From Acidiphilium sp. 37-60-79 (lineage in GTDB: Bacteria > Pseudomonadota > Alphaproteobacteria > Acetobacterales > Acetobacteraceae), in NCBI GenBank assembly GCA_002279355.1, contig NCBV01000003.1, positions 55,686 to 119,685 of the forward strand: 64,000 nucleotides of DNA, given 5' to 3'. Within the stretch, counting starts at the first letter, position 1. Each line of letters starts with the position of its first letter. This document shows, piece by piece, positions 1 through 15,106 of this stretch. The position numbers were made by a program, and so were the translations under genes. The notes beneath the pieces were generated by a model, which worked only from the letters and a program-made list of their open reading frames with translations, was not told where the DNA came from and made no database searches.

Positions 1-583
1 CGGCTTCACCTTGATGCGCGGCCCAGGCATCGGCGAGAAGTTTGGCCACCGGTTCTGCATCACGCACGGCGCGCAGCATCGGCTCGGTGCCCGCCTTTTT
101 GCCCGCTTTGACGTGAGGCCACAGCAAAATATAGGACAGGCGAGAGCGGTCATCGAGCGTGAGAGGAATATCGCCAATACCATCGGCGCCAATCCGGATT
201 CCTGCCGCCTCGATTTTTGCAAAGGGTAAGTTGAGATGTTTGCGAATGCTTGCACCGTGGGCAATCACCACGCGGCGAGACGTGATTGTGTAGATGGTGC
301 TGCGGGCCGTCAACCAAGCCATCAGCGTAACCAGTGCCAGGGCTAACGCACCGAGGCCAATCGCCCAGACGGCGGAGGCCAATATTTCGCGCAGGCCATA
401 GCCAGCGAATGTCGCACTCACCAAGCTCCACACCACGATGACGCCGACATAGATGCTCAGCATGCGCAGGCGGAACGCGCCCATCAGTAAGCTGCGAAAG
501 CCGGGCTTGCCCTGCCAGAGCAGGGTTTCGCCCATCGGCAGGCCGTGCGGCAGGCCATCCGGCGTGATTGAGGGATTGCTCAT
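1..583 (-). CDS. puhB: Photosynthetic complex assembly protein PuhB (partial, C-terminus outside window)
   Basis: The frame starts MSNPSITPDGLPHGLPMG and stays open to the window edge, about 194 codons. It has a hydrophobic stretch (LSIYVGVIVVWSLVSATFAG) and a second one around residues 80-98, followed by a PH-like bacterial domain with TITSRRVVIAHG. PuhB helps reaction-centre assembly after the H subunit is made. The start codon overlaps the puhA stop as ATGA, so the two are translationally coupled. Direct translation of the reverse strand shows no stop. Identity rests on position after puhA and this membrane plus PH-like layout. The longer frames read in other registers here are shadows. 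Confidence 0.88.
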   Translation of the reverse strand, partial: MSNPSITPDGLPHGLPMGETLLWQGKPGFRSLLMGAFRLRMLSIYVGVIVVWSLVSATFAGYGLREILASAVWAIGLGALALALVTLMAWLTARSTIYTITSRRVVIAHGASIRKHLNLPFAKIEAAGIRIGADGIGDIPLTLDDRSRLSYILLWPHVKAGKKAGTEPMLRAVRDAEPVAKLLADAWAAHQGEA

Positions 584-1353
584 AGGTAGGGCTCCGAACG
601 CTGTGGTGTCGCGTAGAGATGGCCGGAGGCAAAATAGGCCATCAGCCGGTCCTCTTCGCGCGGGGAGATGCGGTTAGGCTCAGCAAGAGAAGGTGCCTCG
701 GCGAATTGTTGTGCGGTAACTGACGCGACTTTAACTTTGATCGCGCTACCCGAGCCTTGCACGCAAACCAAGGTGGCAGGAAACATCACGCGGCGGGTTG
801 GGGTGGTGGCGGCGTCCGCTTCGTACCAAACCAACTGCTGGTCTGCGAGATCAACCCAAAGATCGACGACGGTGCCTGCCGTTTTGCCATCCAGTGTGAT
901 CACCGGGGCGCCGCGAGGATCAGGATCTTCGCTGGCGACACTATAGCCGTGCGCGATGCGAATGGGCACGATGCGATCCTCGCCTTCGGGCATTTTTTCG
1001 GGTTCGTTATCGCGCTGGGTGTACGAGGCGGGGCCAAGCCCATCTTGCATCGGGTTGCCGAGCGGGATAATCGGTGCGCCTTCCCACGGCGCTGACTGCC
1101 GGGCATTGAGCACCTCGAGCGGTTCATTCCACGGCACCGATTTGGTTTTGCCGTTTGGCAGCAGGAATGTTTTTGGAGACGGCACCGGAACCAAGCCGGT
1201 CGGGCGTTCGCCGGGGCGGTTGGTGACCAGCGGATAGCCTTCGCGCTTATTTTCTTTGATCAGATACCAGATCAACGCAGCAAAGAATATCCAGAACGCA
1301 TAGAGCACGAGCTGGGCTACATCGATATAAGGGGTTATGGCGCCGGTTTGCAT
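580..1353 (-). CDS. puhA: Photosynthetic reaction centre H subunit
   Basis: The product is 257 aa, the usual length for PuhA. It starts MQTGAITPYIDVAQLVLYAF, a classical H-subunit N-terminus, with one membrane helix at about residues 12-31 followed by the charged KENKREGYPL segment. The rest is the cytoplasmic PRC-barrel domain (PRGAPVITLDGKTAGTVVDL). The H subunit caps the L/M core and guides proton transfer to QB. A GAGG ribosome site lies six bases before the ATG at 1353; an upstream in-frame extension to 1452 was rejected because it would overlap lhaA. It follows lhaA by 13 bases and overlaps puhB. Confidence 0.97.
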   Translation of the reverse strand: MQTGAITPYIDVAQLVLYAFWIFFAALIWYLIKENKREGYPLVTNRPGERPTGLVPVPSPKTFLLPNGKTKSVPWNEPLEVLNARQSAPWEGAPIIPLGNPMQDGLGPASYTQRDNEPEKMPEGEDRIVPIRIAHGYSVASEDPDPRGAPVITLDGKTAGTVVDLWVDLADQQLVWYEADAATTPTRRVMFPATLVCVQGSGSAIKVKVASVTAQQFAEAPSLAEPNRISPREEDRLMAYFASGHLYATPQRSEPYL

Positions 1354-1366
1354 GACAGACCTCGTG

Positions 1367-2827
1367 TTAGAGTTGTGCTGATAAAGATCGAGCGGGTCGG
1401 CTGGTCTTAGCGATGATTTGACCTGGTTCGTCGCGGCGGACCAACGGGCCAATGGCGATAAGTGTGATGAAGAGGAGCAAGAGTTCGACTTCGTAGACAG
1501 CCAGATATCCTGAAGCTTGCCCGTTGATCGCCGGTCCTAACGCGCCGGATTGCGCAAGCGCGCCGACGAGGTGACGCAGGAGGCCCGCGGTCGCGATTGC
1601 GCAGCCGGCGGCGAGGGCTTGCACAGCACCCCAAGCGCCGAGTGCGAGGCCGCTCATACCGCCCACCACGCGGCCCATCGCGTCCGACAGGGTGCTGAGC
1701 AGGAACAGGCCGCCGCCAAGACCCACCAGGAATACGCCAGCCGCAAATAATGGTGGTAAATTCAGCGGGCTTGAGAAAATTACGGCACAGAATGCAAACA
1801 GGCCGATGATCGCCCCGAGGGCCGCGAGCCGATACGGATCGGCGCCGCGTGCGAGACGTTTGCCGCCAAATACGAAGGCGATGCCAGCGCCCACGGCAAG
1901 CATGGCCGTCAGTGCTGTGGTTTGGCCGACCGCGAGATGCAGAATTTGGCCGCCATAGGGCTCCAATAAAATATCCTGCATCGAGAAAGCAAGCGTGCCA
2001 AGACCGATGGTGACCAAACGGCGGATTGCGCGGGGTTGGGTGCGAAACAGTGTCCAGGCATGGCGCAAGGTGCGCTCACCGGCGGTGGCGGTAAGGACCG
2101 CAACCTGGGCATCGCTGCGGCGGGGCTCTTGCTTCCACATGGCCACACCGTTCAAAATCATGGTGATCGCGGCGGTCCCTTGCAAAACCTGGATCAGCCG
2201 CACAAGGCTGAAGGGGGTGAGCAGAGCGCCATAGATCAACGCGCCGCCAATCATGCCGACCAGGAGGCCCGAGGATAGCATGGCTACGACTTTCGGACGT
2301 GCGGCTTCGGGGGCTAGATCGGTCGCGAGCGCAAGCCCCGCCGTTTGCACCGTGTGCATGCCAAGCCCAACCATCAAAAACGCCAAAGCGGCACCGATAT
2401 CGCCGATCGCCGGACCGATATGGGTGCGCACATGACCCGATAGCACGATCAGCGCGAACGGCATGATTGCGAAGCCACCAAATTGGCCCATCGTGCCAAA
2501 CCAGATGAATGGCACGCGGCGCCAACCGAATGCCGAGCGGTGATGATCCGACCGAAAGCCAATGATCGCGCGGGCGGGCGCTAACAAGAGTGGGACGGCG
2601 ATCATGAGTGAAACCAACGCCGCCGAGACGCGCAGCTCCACAATCATGACCCGGTTTAGCGTGCCGATCATCAGCGCCAAAGCCAGGCCGACCGTGACCT
2701 GGAATAAGGAGAGACGCAGCAAACGGCGCATCGGCAATTCTGGCGTTGCCGCGTCAGCAAAGGGAAGCCAGCTCGCATCAAGCCGCATCCAAAATGGTGC
2801 CATTTTGCTGGGGCTGTTGAGTTTCAC
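1367..2827 (-). CDS. lhaA: Light-harvesting complex assembly protein LhaA (PucC-family MFS)
   Basis: The product is 486 aa and very hydrophobic, with about 12 predicted membrane segments and the PucC/LhaA signature region (GTLNRVMIVELRVSAALVSL, then GFRSDHHRSAFGWRRVPFIW). Family members assemble light-harvesting complex I and have been proposed to carry bacteriochlorophyll. The start is GTG at 2827, inside a GTGA overlap with the bchM stop; an internal ATG at 2803 is the alternative. The order bchM-lhaA-puhA is the normal one in purple alphaproteobacteria and supports the assignment. Confidence 0.93.
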   Translation of the reverse strand: MKLNSPSKMAPFWMRLDASWLPFADAATPELPMRRLLRLSLFQVTVGLALALMIGTLNRVMIVELRVSAALVSLMIAVPLLLAPARAIIGFRSDHHRSAFGWRRVPFIWFGTMGQFGGFAIMPFALIVLSGHVRTHIGPAIGDIGAALAFLMVGLGMHTVQTAGLALATDLAPEAARPKVVAMLSSGLLVGMIGGALIYGALLTPFSLVRLIQVLQGTAAITMILNGVAMWKQEPRRSDAQVAVLTATAGERTLRHAWTLFRTQPRAIRRLVTIGLGTLAFSMQDILLEPYGGQILHLAVGQTTALTAMLAVGAGIAFVFGGKRLARGADPYRLAALGAIIGLFAFCAVIFSSPLNLPPLFAAGVFLVGLGGGLFLLSTLSDAMGRVVGGMSGLALGAWGAVQALAAGCAIATAGLLRHLVGALAQSGALGPAINGQASGYLAVYEVELLLLFITLIAIGPLVRRDEPGQIIAKTSRPARSLSAQL

Positions 2828-3521
2828 CGTTTCAACTCCAGGGCTTTGGAGAAATAAAATCCACTAGTAATTTTTTCAGTGCGCCCGATCGAGAATGCGG
2901 CAAGGTTCGGGGTGGCGCGGATGGCCTGATGCAGCGCGCCCTCGCGGAGCGGCTCGATCATGGGGGCACGGTCCCCACGGGGGAATTGCCGGCCGACGGC
3001 GCGCATCGTCGCAAGCAGCGGCGTGCTCGGTGCGAAGGTGAATAAAATCGCGCGATCAACGCGAGGCGCAAGGCCGGCTAACGCGGCAACCACCATCGGC
3101 GCGGAATAATGGATTAGAGAGTCCATTGCGACTACATAATCGAAACGACCATGCGCGGGATCGAGCATGTCGCCCGCACTGAATTGGATGCGCGCCATCG
3201 CCATGTCATTGGTTGCGCGGTCACGGGCAATGCCGATCAATTGCGGCGAAATGTCGATACCGACCACATCCGCGCCCCTTCGTGCGGCTTCCAGCGCAAG
3301 GGCGCCGGTTCCGCACCCGGCATCGAGCAGGCGAGCACCGGTCAAATCATCGGGCAGCATGGAAAGCAAGGTTGCGCGCATTGCCTCGCGCCCGGCCCGG
3401 ACGGTGGCGCGGATACGGCCCAGCGGCGCATCCGAGGTCATCCGCGCCCAAGCCGCCAACGCGGTGCGATCGAAATAGGTTTCGATTTCGCTCCGCCGAC
3501 GCTCGTAAGTCGAGGTGCTCA

Positions 3522-3522
<1 letters not shown>
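2824..3522 (-). CDS. bchM: Magnesium-protoporphyrin O-methyltransferase
   Basis: The product is 232 aa. A class I methyltransferase fold is visible with the S-adenosylmethionine motif LLDAGCGTGALALEAARRGA near residue 64 and the acidic strand end VVGIDIS. BchM methylates the C13 propionate of Mg-protoporphyrin IX, or the Zn form if the metal differs. The N-terminus YERRRSEIETYFDRTA is typical of the family. The ATG overlaps the bchL stop by one base (TAATG), and the gene ends in the lhaA start, so it is embedded in the operon. Confidence 0.96.
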
Positions 3523-8051
<4,529 letters not shown>

Positions 8052-8077
<26 letters not shown>

Positions 8078-9551
8078 TGTATAAAGTCTCAATGGTTATA
8101 ACGCTCACGCCTTGTTCGGCGGCAAAAGTCTCGGTGTTTCGGCGGGCTTTACCCCGCACGAAGAACGGGATTTTTTTCAACTCGGCCTCAGCGGCTTGAT
8201 CCCAGCCCGAGAAGGTGGTGGCGGGGCGGACCGCAACTTCACCGCCCAGATGGGAGGGGGCGGCATCGGCGTGAAACTCGAAATCCTCTCGGAACATGCC
8301 GATCAAATGTTCCTCAAGTCCCATCATCAGCGGATGCGTTAGAGTGTCAAACAACACGTTTGAACCTTCGAATCCCATCACCGGAGCGCGGCGGGCTGGA
8401 AAATCCTGCACATGCACCGGCGCGGAAATCACCGCGCAGGGAATGCCGAGGCGCTTGGCAATATGGCGCTCCATTTGGGTGCCCAGCACGATTTCCGGAA
8501 CGGCGGCGGCAATCGCCGCTTCGATTTCCAGATAATCATCGCTGATCAGCGGGGTGACGCCATATTGGGCCGCAGCATCGCGCAGTTCGCGGCCGAATTC
8601 GCGGCTATAGGTGCCGAGCCCCACCACGGTGAAACCCATCTCCTCGGCGGCAACGCGCGCCACGGCGATGGCGTGGCTGGCATCCCCGAAAATAAAGGCC
8701 CGTTTGCCGGTCAGGTAGGTCGAGTCGACCGATCGCGTGTACCATGATGAACGCTGGTCGGCCTCGATATCATCCGATTGCGACACACCCGCGAGGGCTG
8801 TGAGTTCGGCGATGAAAGCGCGCGTGGCGTTAAGGCCAATCGGCACGGTGCTGATGGTTTTTTGGCCGAAGGCGCGGGCAAGATAGGAAGCCGCCGTGCC
8901 GGCGATTTCGGGATAAAGCACGATATTCGCGTGGGCTGCTGGCAGGCGCTGCAAGTCAGCAAAGCGGGCATTCCACGGCGCGATGGCGTTGATTGTGATT
9001 CCCAGTGCGCGGATCAACGCGCTGATTTCCGCCAAATCATCGCGATGGCGAAAGCCGAGCGCGGTGGGGCCAAGAATATTAACCGAGAATGCACCCCGCT
9101 GCGGCTTGGCGCCCAAAGTTGCAGCGCGGACCAGGCGATATAAGGTTTCCGCCGCGCCCCAATTTTCCTTGCGCTGATAGGCTGGAAGCTCCAGCGGGAT
9201 GACCGGAATTGGCAGGCCGAGCGCTTCGGCGAGGCCGCCGGGGTCATCCTGGATCAACTCGGCGGTGCACGAGGCGCCGACGATCATCGCTTCCGGCTTG
9301 AACCGATCATAGGCCTCGCGCACCGCGTTTTTGAACAAGGTTGCGGTATCCGACCCCAAATCGCGCGCCTGGAACGTGGTATAGGTGACGGGCGGGCGGC
9401 GATCGCGGCGCTCAATCATGGTGAACAGCAAATCGGCATAGGTATCGCCCTGCGGCGCGTGCAGCACGTAATGAACGCCACGCATGGCGGTCGCGATACG
9501 CATGGCGCCGACATGAGGAGGGCCTTCATAGGTCCAGAGGGTCAGTTGCAT
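8052..9551 (-). CDS. bchB: Light-independent protochlorophyllide reductase subunit B
   Basis: The product is 499 aa, starting [20 protein letters not shown]. Asp36 in [12 protein letters not shown] is at the position of the unusual aspartate ligand of the NB cluster in this family, and the cysteine in [15 protein letters not shown] is the matching BchB cysteine. With BchN it forms the catalytic tetramer that reduces the C17=C18 double bond of protochlorophyllide. It ends in the small helical domain typical of BchB. It starts 3 bases after bchN and overlaps bchH. Confidence 0.97.
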
Positions 9552-9554
9552 GGC

Positions 9555-11332
<1,778 letters not shown>

Positions 11333-11395
11333 GCCGTAAGCATGGCCCTGCCAAGGACAGCAATTCACCGCACCGGTCAGACGCTCAACGACCCT

Positions 11396-11413
11396 TGTAA
11401 ACATCACTTGACA
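11396..11413. promoter_or_regulatory. PpsR/CrtJ binding box upstream of bchF
   Basis: TGTAAACATCACTTGACA is an exact match to the TGT-N12-ACA consensus of PpsR/CrtJ and reads as such on both strands. It lies 64 bases upstream of the bchF start. A TTGACA hexamer overlaps its right half (11408-11413). PpsR boxes repress bch and crt promoters; ppsR itself is nearby at 12703. Function is inferred from the motif and position only. Confidence 0.7.
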
Positions 11414-11517
11414 TCCTTCGCATCGCGGTGTTCGCTACGATTTCGACGTGCCGGATGCTGCGCGCCAAGCCAGCTATATCGCTGGACCACACAGCATTCA
11501 TCGTCGGGGAGGCTAAA

Positions 11518-11700
11518 ATGCCAAAAAGTCCAGGTTTCACTTGCATCCATCAGAGTTTCCTCGGCCGCACGATGGCGACCAGGGAAGGCTACTGCGCCAC
11601 CGCCCCAACTGTCAATCTTTATTTACGTCAATTTTGCTTGACACTTCTGGCCGTCTTGGCGCACCATTCATCTCATGCGCGGGAGAGAGCCAATGCGTAA
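11518..11700 (+). CDS. Possible small leader reading frame upstream of ppaA (unrecognised)
   Basis: A GGGGAGG ribosome site (11506-11512) lies five bases before an ATG that opens 60 codons, MPKSPGFTCIHQSFLGRTMA onwards, with three cysteines. The frame ends at a TAA that overlaps the beginning of ppaA. Its 3' part also contains the paired PpsR-like boxes, so the C-terminal residues may simply reflect regulatory DNA. It could be a regulatory leader peptide, a gene remnant or chance. No family is recognised. Confidence 0.3.
   Translation: MPKSPGFTCIHQSFLGRTMATREGYCATAPTVNLYLRQFCLTLLAVLAHHSSHARERANA
11610..11643. promoter_or_regulatory. Pair of overlapping PpsR-like boxes before ppaA
   Basis: Two copies of TGT-N12-ACG face each other and overlap at ACGTCA. 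One reads rightward from 11610 (TGTCAATCTTTATTTACG), the other leftward from 11643 (TGTCAAGCAAAATTGACG). The outer ends TGTCAA and TTGACA are also an inverted pair. Each differs from the TGT-N12-ACA consensus in the last base. The TTGACA at 11638-11643 could be a -35 element for ppaA, so binding would block it. Activity is inferred. Confidence 0.5.
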
Positions 11701-12589
11701 CGCAAGTCAGACATCCGACGACGATCAAACCAAGGGAGGATCGTCTCTTTCCCAGCCGTCGTGCGCGAAGGCAGCCGCAGAGTCCATGCAAGCTACGCCG
11801 GTGCGGCCATGGACTGCCTTATTGGAGGCCGCGATTGAAAATGAGGTATTGCCGCGCTTATGTGGCACCTGGTCGCGCCAAGCGGCGCAAGGTGCTGATC
11901 GGTCCCAGCCCAGCGAAACCGATTTAACCTTATTCGTTGGCTTTATATTGGAGGACGATCTGCCGCACGCGCGGGCGATGGCCGATGGACTGACCGCGCG
12001 CGGCGTGAGCCGCTATGATTTATTGCACAGCCTGCTTGGCGCCGCTGCCCAACGACTCGGTGAATTGTGGGACCAGGATCGCTGCGACATGACGGTGGTC
12101 AATTTGGGCATGATCCGGCTCAATCAAATTTTGCGCGATACGGCTGAGCATGGTGGTGAAACGCCGTTGATGCGCGACTCCGGGCGCAGCGCCTTGATCG
12201 CCCCGGCGCCGGGCGAGACCCATAATTTTGGCGTGGTGGTGCTTGATGACCTTTTCACCCGCGCCGGTTGGCAGGTTGATGCCCCATCACGGGTCAATAG
12301 CACCGGATTATTGGTGCTGGCGAAGCGCAATTGGTATGATCTGGTCGGCATTTCAGTCAGTGCTGAGCGGTTTTTACGCAGCCTGCCCGCCACAATCCGC
12401 ACATTGCGCCGGGCTGCCCGCAACCCGGCTTTGGTGGTGCTGGTGGGTGGCCAAGCCTTCATCGACCATCCCGAGCGCGCCCAGTTCATCGGGGCTGATG
12501 GATTTGCCCCCAATGCAGAGACTGCCTTGATTATTGCCCACAAACTTTGCGCGAAAACGACGCAGGGAGTCAAAGTTGCCAAAAATTGA
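11693..12589 (+). CDS. ppaA: PpaA/AerR-type cobalamin-binding regulator
   Basis: The product is about 298 aa. After a variable N-terminus comes a helical B12-cap-like region (FILEDDLPHARAMADGLTAR, LGAAAQRLGELWDQDRCDMT). A Rossmann-like cobalamin domain follows with GETHNFGVVVLDDLFTRAGW, where the H-x-x-G pattern matches the cobalamin-ligand loop of this family. PpaA/AerR acts as an antirepressor of PpsR/CrtJ in other purple bacteria. ATG 11693 is chosen because GGGAGAGAG ends four bases before it; ATG 11675 is an alternative. The adjacent ppsR gene supports the role. Confidence 0.88.
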   Translation: MRNASQTSDDDQTKGGSSLSQPSCAKAAAESMQATPVRPWTALLEAAIENEVLPRLCGTWSRQAAQGADRSQPSETDLTLFVGFILEDDLPHARAMADGLTARGVSRYDLLHSLLGAAAQRLGELWDQDRCDMTVVNLGMIRLNQILRDTAEHGGETPLMRDSGRSALIAPAPGETHNFGVVVLDDLFTRAGWQVDAPSRVNSTGLLVLAKRNWYDLVGISVSAERFLRSLPATIRTLRRAARNPALVVLVGGQAFIDHPERAQFIGADGFAPNAETALIIAHKLCAKTTQGVKVAKN

Positions 12590-12654
12590 CATATATCATT
12601 GGTCCGGCAGGTTGACGCTAGCAGGCCGATGCCACATGTCCCGAAATGTCCCAG

Positions 12655-12673
12655 CCCTTATCCGAAATAAGGG
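12655..12673. terminator. Small hairpin between ppaA and ppsR
   Basis: CCCTTAT and ATAAGGG form a perfect 7-bp stem around a 5-base loop, with an outer CCCAG/CTGGG pair that could extend it. There is no run of T after it. It lies in the 113-base gap and could weaken read-through from ppaA or act as an operator. This is weak evidence for either role. Confidence 0.3.
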
Positions 12674-12702
12674 TCAGCCTGGGATTGAAAGTGTGACACC
12701 CT

Positions 12703-14154
12703 ATGAAAGCCTTTCGGGCTCCCGCCAAATGGCTGACCGATGTGAACGCCGACTCCGCCGCCGCGTTGATCGCAGCAGCGGCCGATATCGCGTTGATTAT
12801 CGACCGCAAGGGCGTCATCCGCGATATCGCGTTTCAGAGCGATGGTTTTGCCGCGGAATTCGTCCAGATCGACACATGGCTGGGCAAGCCGTGGGGCTCG
12901 ACCGTGACGGTCGAAAGTCGTCAGAAAATCGACAGTTTCATCACCGCCGCTGCGGATCGTGATGGCCATGCCGGGTCGGCCAACCTCTCCCGCCATGTCA
13001 ATTATCCAGGCGCTGAAGGCACCGACATCCCGATTTTATTCTCGCTCGTGCCGCTCGGTCGCAGCGGCGAAACCATTGCGTTTGGGCGGGATTTGCGCCC
13101 GCTGGCAGCCTTACAGCAGCGCCTCGTCGATGTGCAGCAATCGCTCGAGCGCGATTATGCGCGGCTGCGTCAGATCGAGACGCGCTATCGGATTCTGTTC
13201 CAGATGTCGACCGAGCCGGTCCTGATCCTTGACGCACCATCGCGGCGGGTGACCGAGGCGAATGCTGCGGCGCAGACCTTGTTTGGCGGCGGCGAGCGGC
13301 TAGTTGGCGCGGCGTTTGGCGATTTACTCGATCCGACGAGCGACTCCGCGTTCGATGGTCTGCTCAACGCCTTGCGCGCCGGTGGCCGCGCGGATGATGT
13401 GCGCATCAAGCTCGCGCGCGGCGACGCCACCGATGAGTTGCACGTAGTTGGCTTTTTATTTCGCCAAGGCGATCAACAAAGCATCTTGCTGCGGCTGGCA
13501 CCGGTAAATGCGCTCGACCCTCGGCATTTACTGTCCGATAGCAAGGCAAAATTGCTGAAATTGATCGAGAGTGCGCCGGACGGCTTTGTGGTGACGGGGC
13601 CGGATGGACGGGTGATTTCTGCGAATGCGGCCTTTTTGGACATGGCGCAGATCGTCAATGAAGAACAAGCGCTCGGCGAGTCGCTGGATCGTTGGCTGGG
13701 GCGACCCGGCGTCGATTTGGGCGTGCTGATGGCCAATTTGCGCGAGCATGGCTCGGTCCGTCTTTACCCGACCGCGCTGCGCGATGCGTTTGGCGGCGAA
13801 ACCGATGTCGAGATTTCAGCGGTTAATGTGATGAACGCGGGCAAACCGTCCTTCGGGTTTGCGATTCGCAATGTCAGCCGCCGCCCGGCCCAGGAATTAC
13901 TGCCCCCTGCGGGCAGCCGCGCTCTCCCACGCTCGCTCGAGCAAATTGGCGAATTGATCGGGCGGCTCTCGCTCAAGGATATCGTGCGCGAGACCACCGA
14001 GGTGATCGAACGGCTCTCGATTGAAGCCGCGTTGAACCTAACCGGCGATAATCGTGCCTCCGCGGCGGAAGTGCTCGGCCTCTCGCGCCAAAGTTTGTAT
14101 GTCAAGTTGCGGCGCTACGGCATGATGGACGCCGATCCGCTCGGCGCTGATTAA
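12703..14154 (+). CDS. ppsR: Photosynthesis repressor PpsR/CrtJ
   Basis: The product is 483 aa. It has an N-terminal PAS-like region, a helical Q-linker (QQRLVDVQQSLERDYARLRQ), two PAS domains (about residues 160-270 and 285-390) and a C-terminal FIS-type helix-turn-helix ending NRASAAEVLGLSRQSLYVKL. This is the PpsR/CrtJ layout; the protein represses bch, crt and puc genes in oxygen. I find no cysteine in the whole protein, although the Rhodobacter proteins use cysteines in the linker and DNA-binding domain for redox sensing. No good ribosome site precedes the ATG. The next gene is bchG, 11 bases on. Confidence 0.95.
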   Translation: MKAFRAPAKWLTDVNADSAAALIAAAADIALIIDRKGVIRDIAFQSDGFAAEFVQIDTWLGKPWGSTVTVESRQKIDSFITAAADRDGHAGSANLSRHVNYPGAEGTDIPILFSLVPLGRSGETIAFGRDLRPLAALQQRLVDVQQSLERDYARLRQIETRYRILFQMSTEPVLILDAPSRRVTEANAAAQTLFGGGERLVGAAFGDLLDPTSDSAFDGLLNALRAGGRADDVRIKLARGDATDELHVVGFLFRQGDQQSILLRLAPVNALDPRHLLSDSKAKLLKLIESAPDGFVVTGPDGRVISANAAFLDMAQIVNEEQALGESLDRWLGRPGVDLGVLMANLREHGSVRLYPTALRDAFGGETDVEISAVNVMNAGKPSFGFAIRNVSRRPAQELLPPAGSRALPRSLEQIGELIGRLSLKDIVRETTEVIERLSIEAALNLTGDNRASAAEVLGLSRQSLYVKLRRYGMMDADPLGAD

Positions 14155-14165
14155 CAGGAGTTTGG

Positions 14166-15104
14166 ATGGCGGTTTCAGAAAAGACCAGCGTTACTTTCGA
14201 AGCCGCCCCTCTCGCTCCTGCGCATGCCCTGCGCTTGCCTACCCTGAAGACATGCCTGGAGTTGCTGAAGCCCGTAACCTGGTTTGCGGCGATTTGGGCT
14301 TTTATGTGTGGCGTGGTGTCAGCCGGGGTACCGCTTGGCCAGCGCTGGCCGGAAATCATTCTCGGCGTGCTGTTAGCCGGGCCGATGGTGTGCGGCACTA
14401 GTCAGGCGGTGAATGATTGGTTTGACCGCCATGTTGATGCGATCAATGAGCCGAACCGGCCGATTCCCTCCGGGCGCATGCCAGGCCGATGGGGGCTTTA
14501 TATCGCCATCATCTGGTCGCTGGCCTCGCTTGGCGTTGCGATTCCACTTGGGCCTTGGGGGTTCGGTGCGGCCTGTTTCGCGCTGATGGCGGCTTGGGCC
14601 TACAGCGCGCCGCCCTTTCGCCTCAAAATGAATGGCTGGTGGGGCAATGCCGCCGTAGCACTCTGCTATGAGGGTGTTCCTTGGTTTACCGGGGCGGCGG
14701 TGATGCGCGATGCGTTGCCCAGCACGCCAATTTTGATCGTCGCACTCCTTTATAGCGCCGGTGCGCATGGCATCATGACGCTGAATGATTTCAAATCGGT
14801 GGAGGGGGATTTGCGCATCGGCATCCGCTCACTTCCCGCCCAGCTTGGCGTCGCGGCGGCTGCGCGGCTGGCCTGTTATGTGATGGCCTTTGCCCAGATC
14901 GCGGTGATTTTCCTGTTTCTTGGCTGGCGCCATGACGGCATCGCTTTCATCATTTTGGGCCTGTTGATCGCGCAATTATTTTTGATGCGCCGCCTGCTCG
15001 AACAGCCCCGCGAGCGTGCCCCCTGGTATAACGGCACCGGCACCACGCTCTACGTCATTGGCATGCTGGTTAGCGCATTTGCGCTGGCCGCCGGAGGAGT
15101 TTGA
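14166..15104 (+). CDS. bchG: Bacteriochlorophyll synthase
   Basis: The product is 312 aa, a UbiA-family membrane prenyltransferase. The two metal-binding aspartate motifs are NDWFDRHVDAINEPNRPIPS and NDFKSVEGDLRIGIRSLP. BchG attaches geranylgeranyl or phytyl diphosphate to bacteriochlorophyllide a. Multiple membrane helices follow. AGGAG lies 7 bases before the ATG. The gene lies between ppsR and bchP, with bchP starting just after its TGA. Confidence 0.96.
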   Translation: MAVSEKTSVTFEAAPLAPAHALRLPTLKTCLELLKPVTWFAAIWAFMCGVVSAGVPLGQRWPEIILGVLLAGPMVCGTSQAVNDWFDRHVDAINEPNRPIPSGRMPGRWGLYIAIIWSLASLGVAIPLGPWGFGAACFALMAAWAYSAPPFRLKMNGWWGNAAVALCYEGVPWFTGAAVMRDALPSTPILIVALLYSAGAHGIMTLNDFKSVEGDLRIGIRSLPAQLGVAAAARLACYVMAFAQIAVIFLFLGWRHDGIAFIILGLLIAQLFLMRRLLEQPRERAPWYNGTGTTLYVIGMLVSAFALAAGGV

Positions 15105-15106
15105 TC

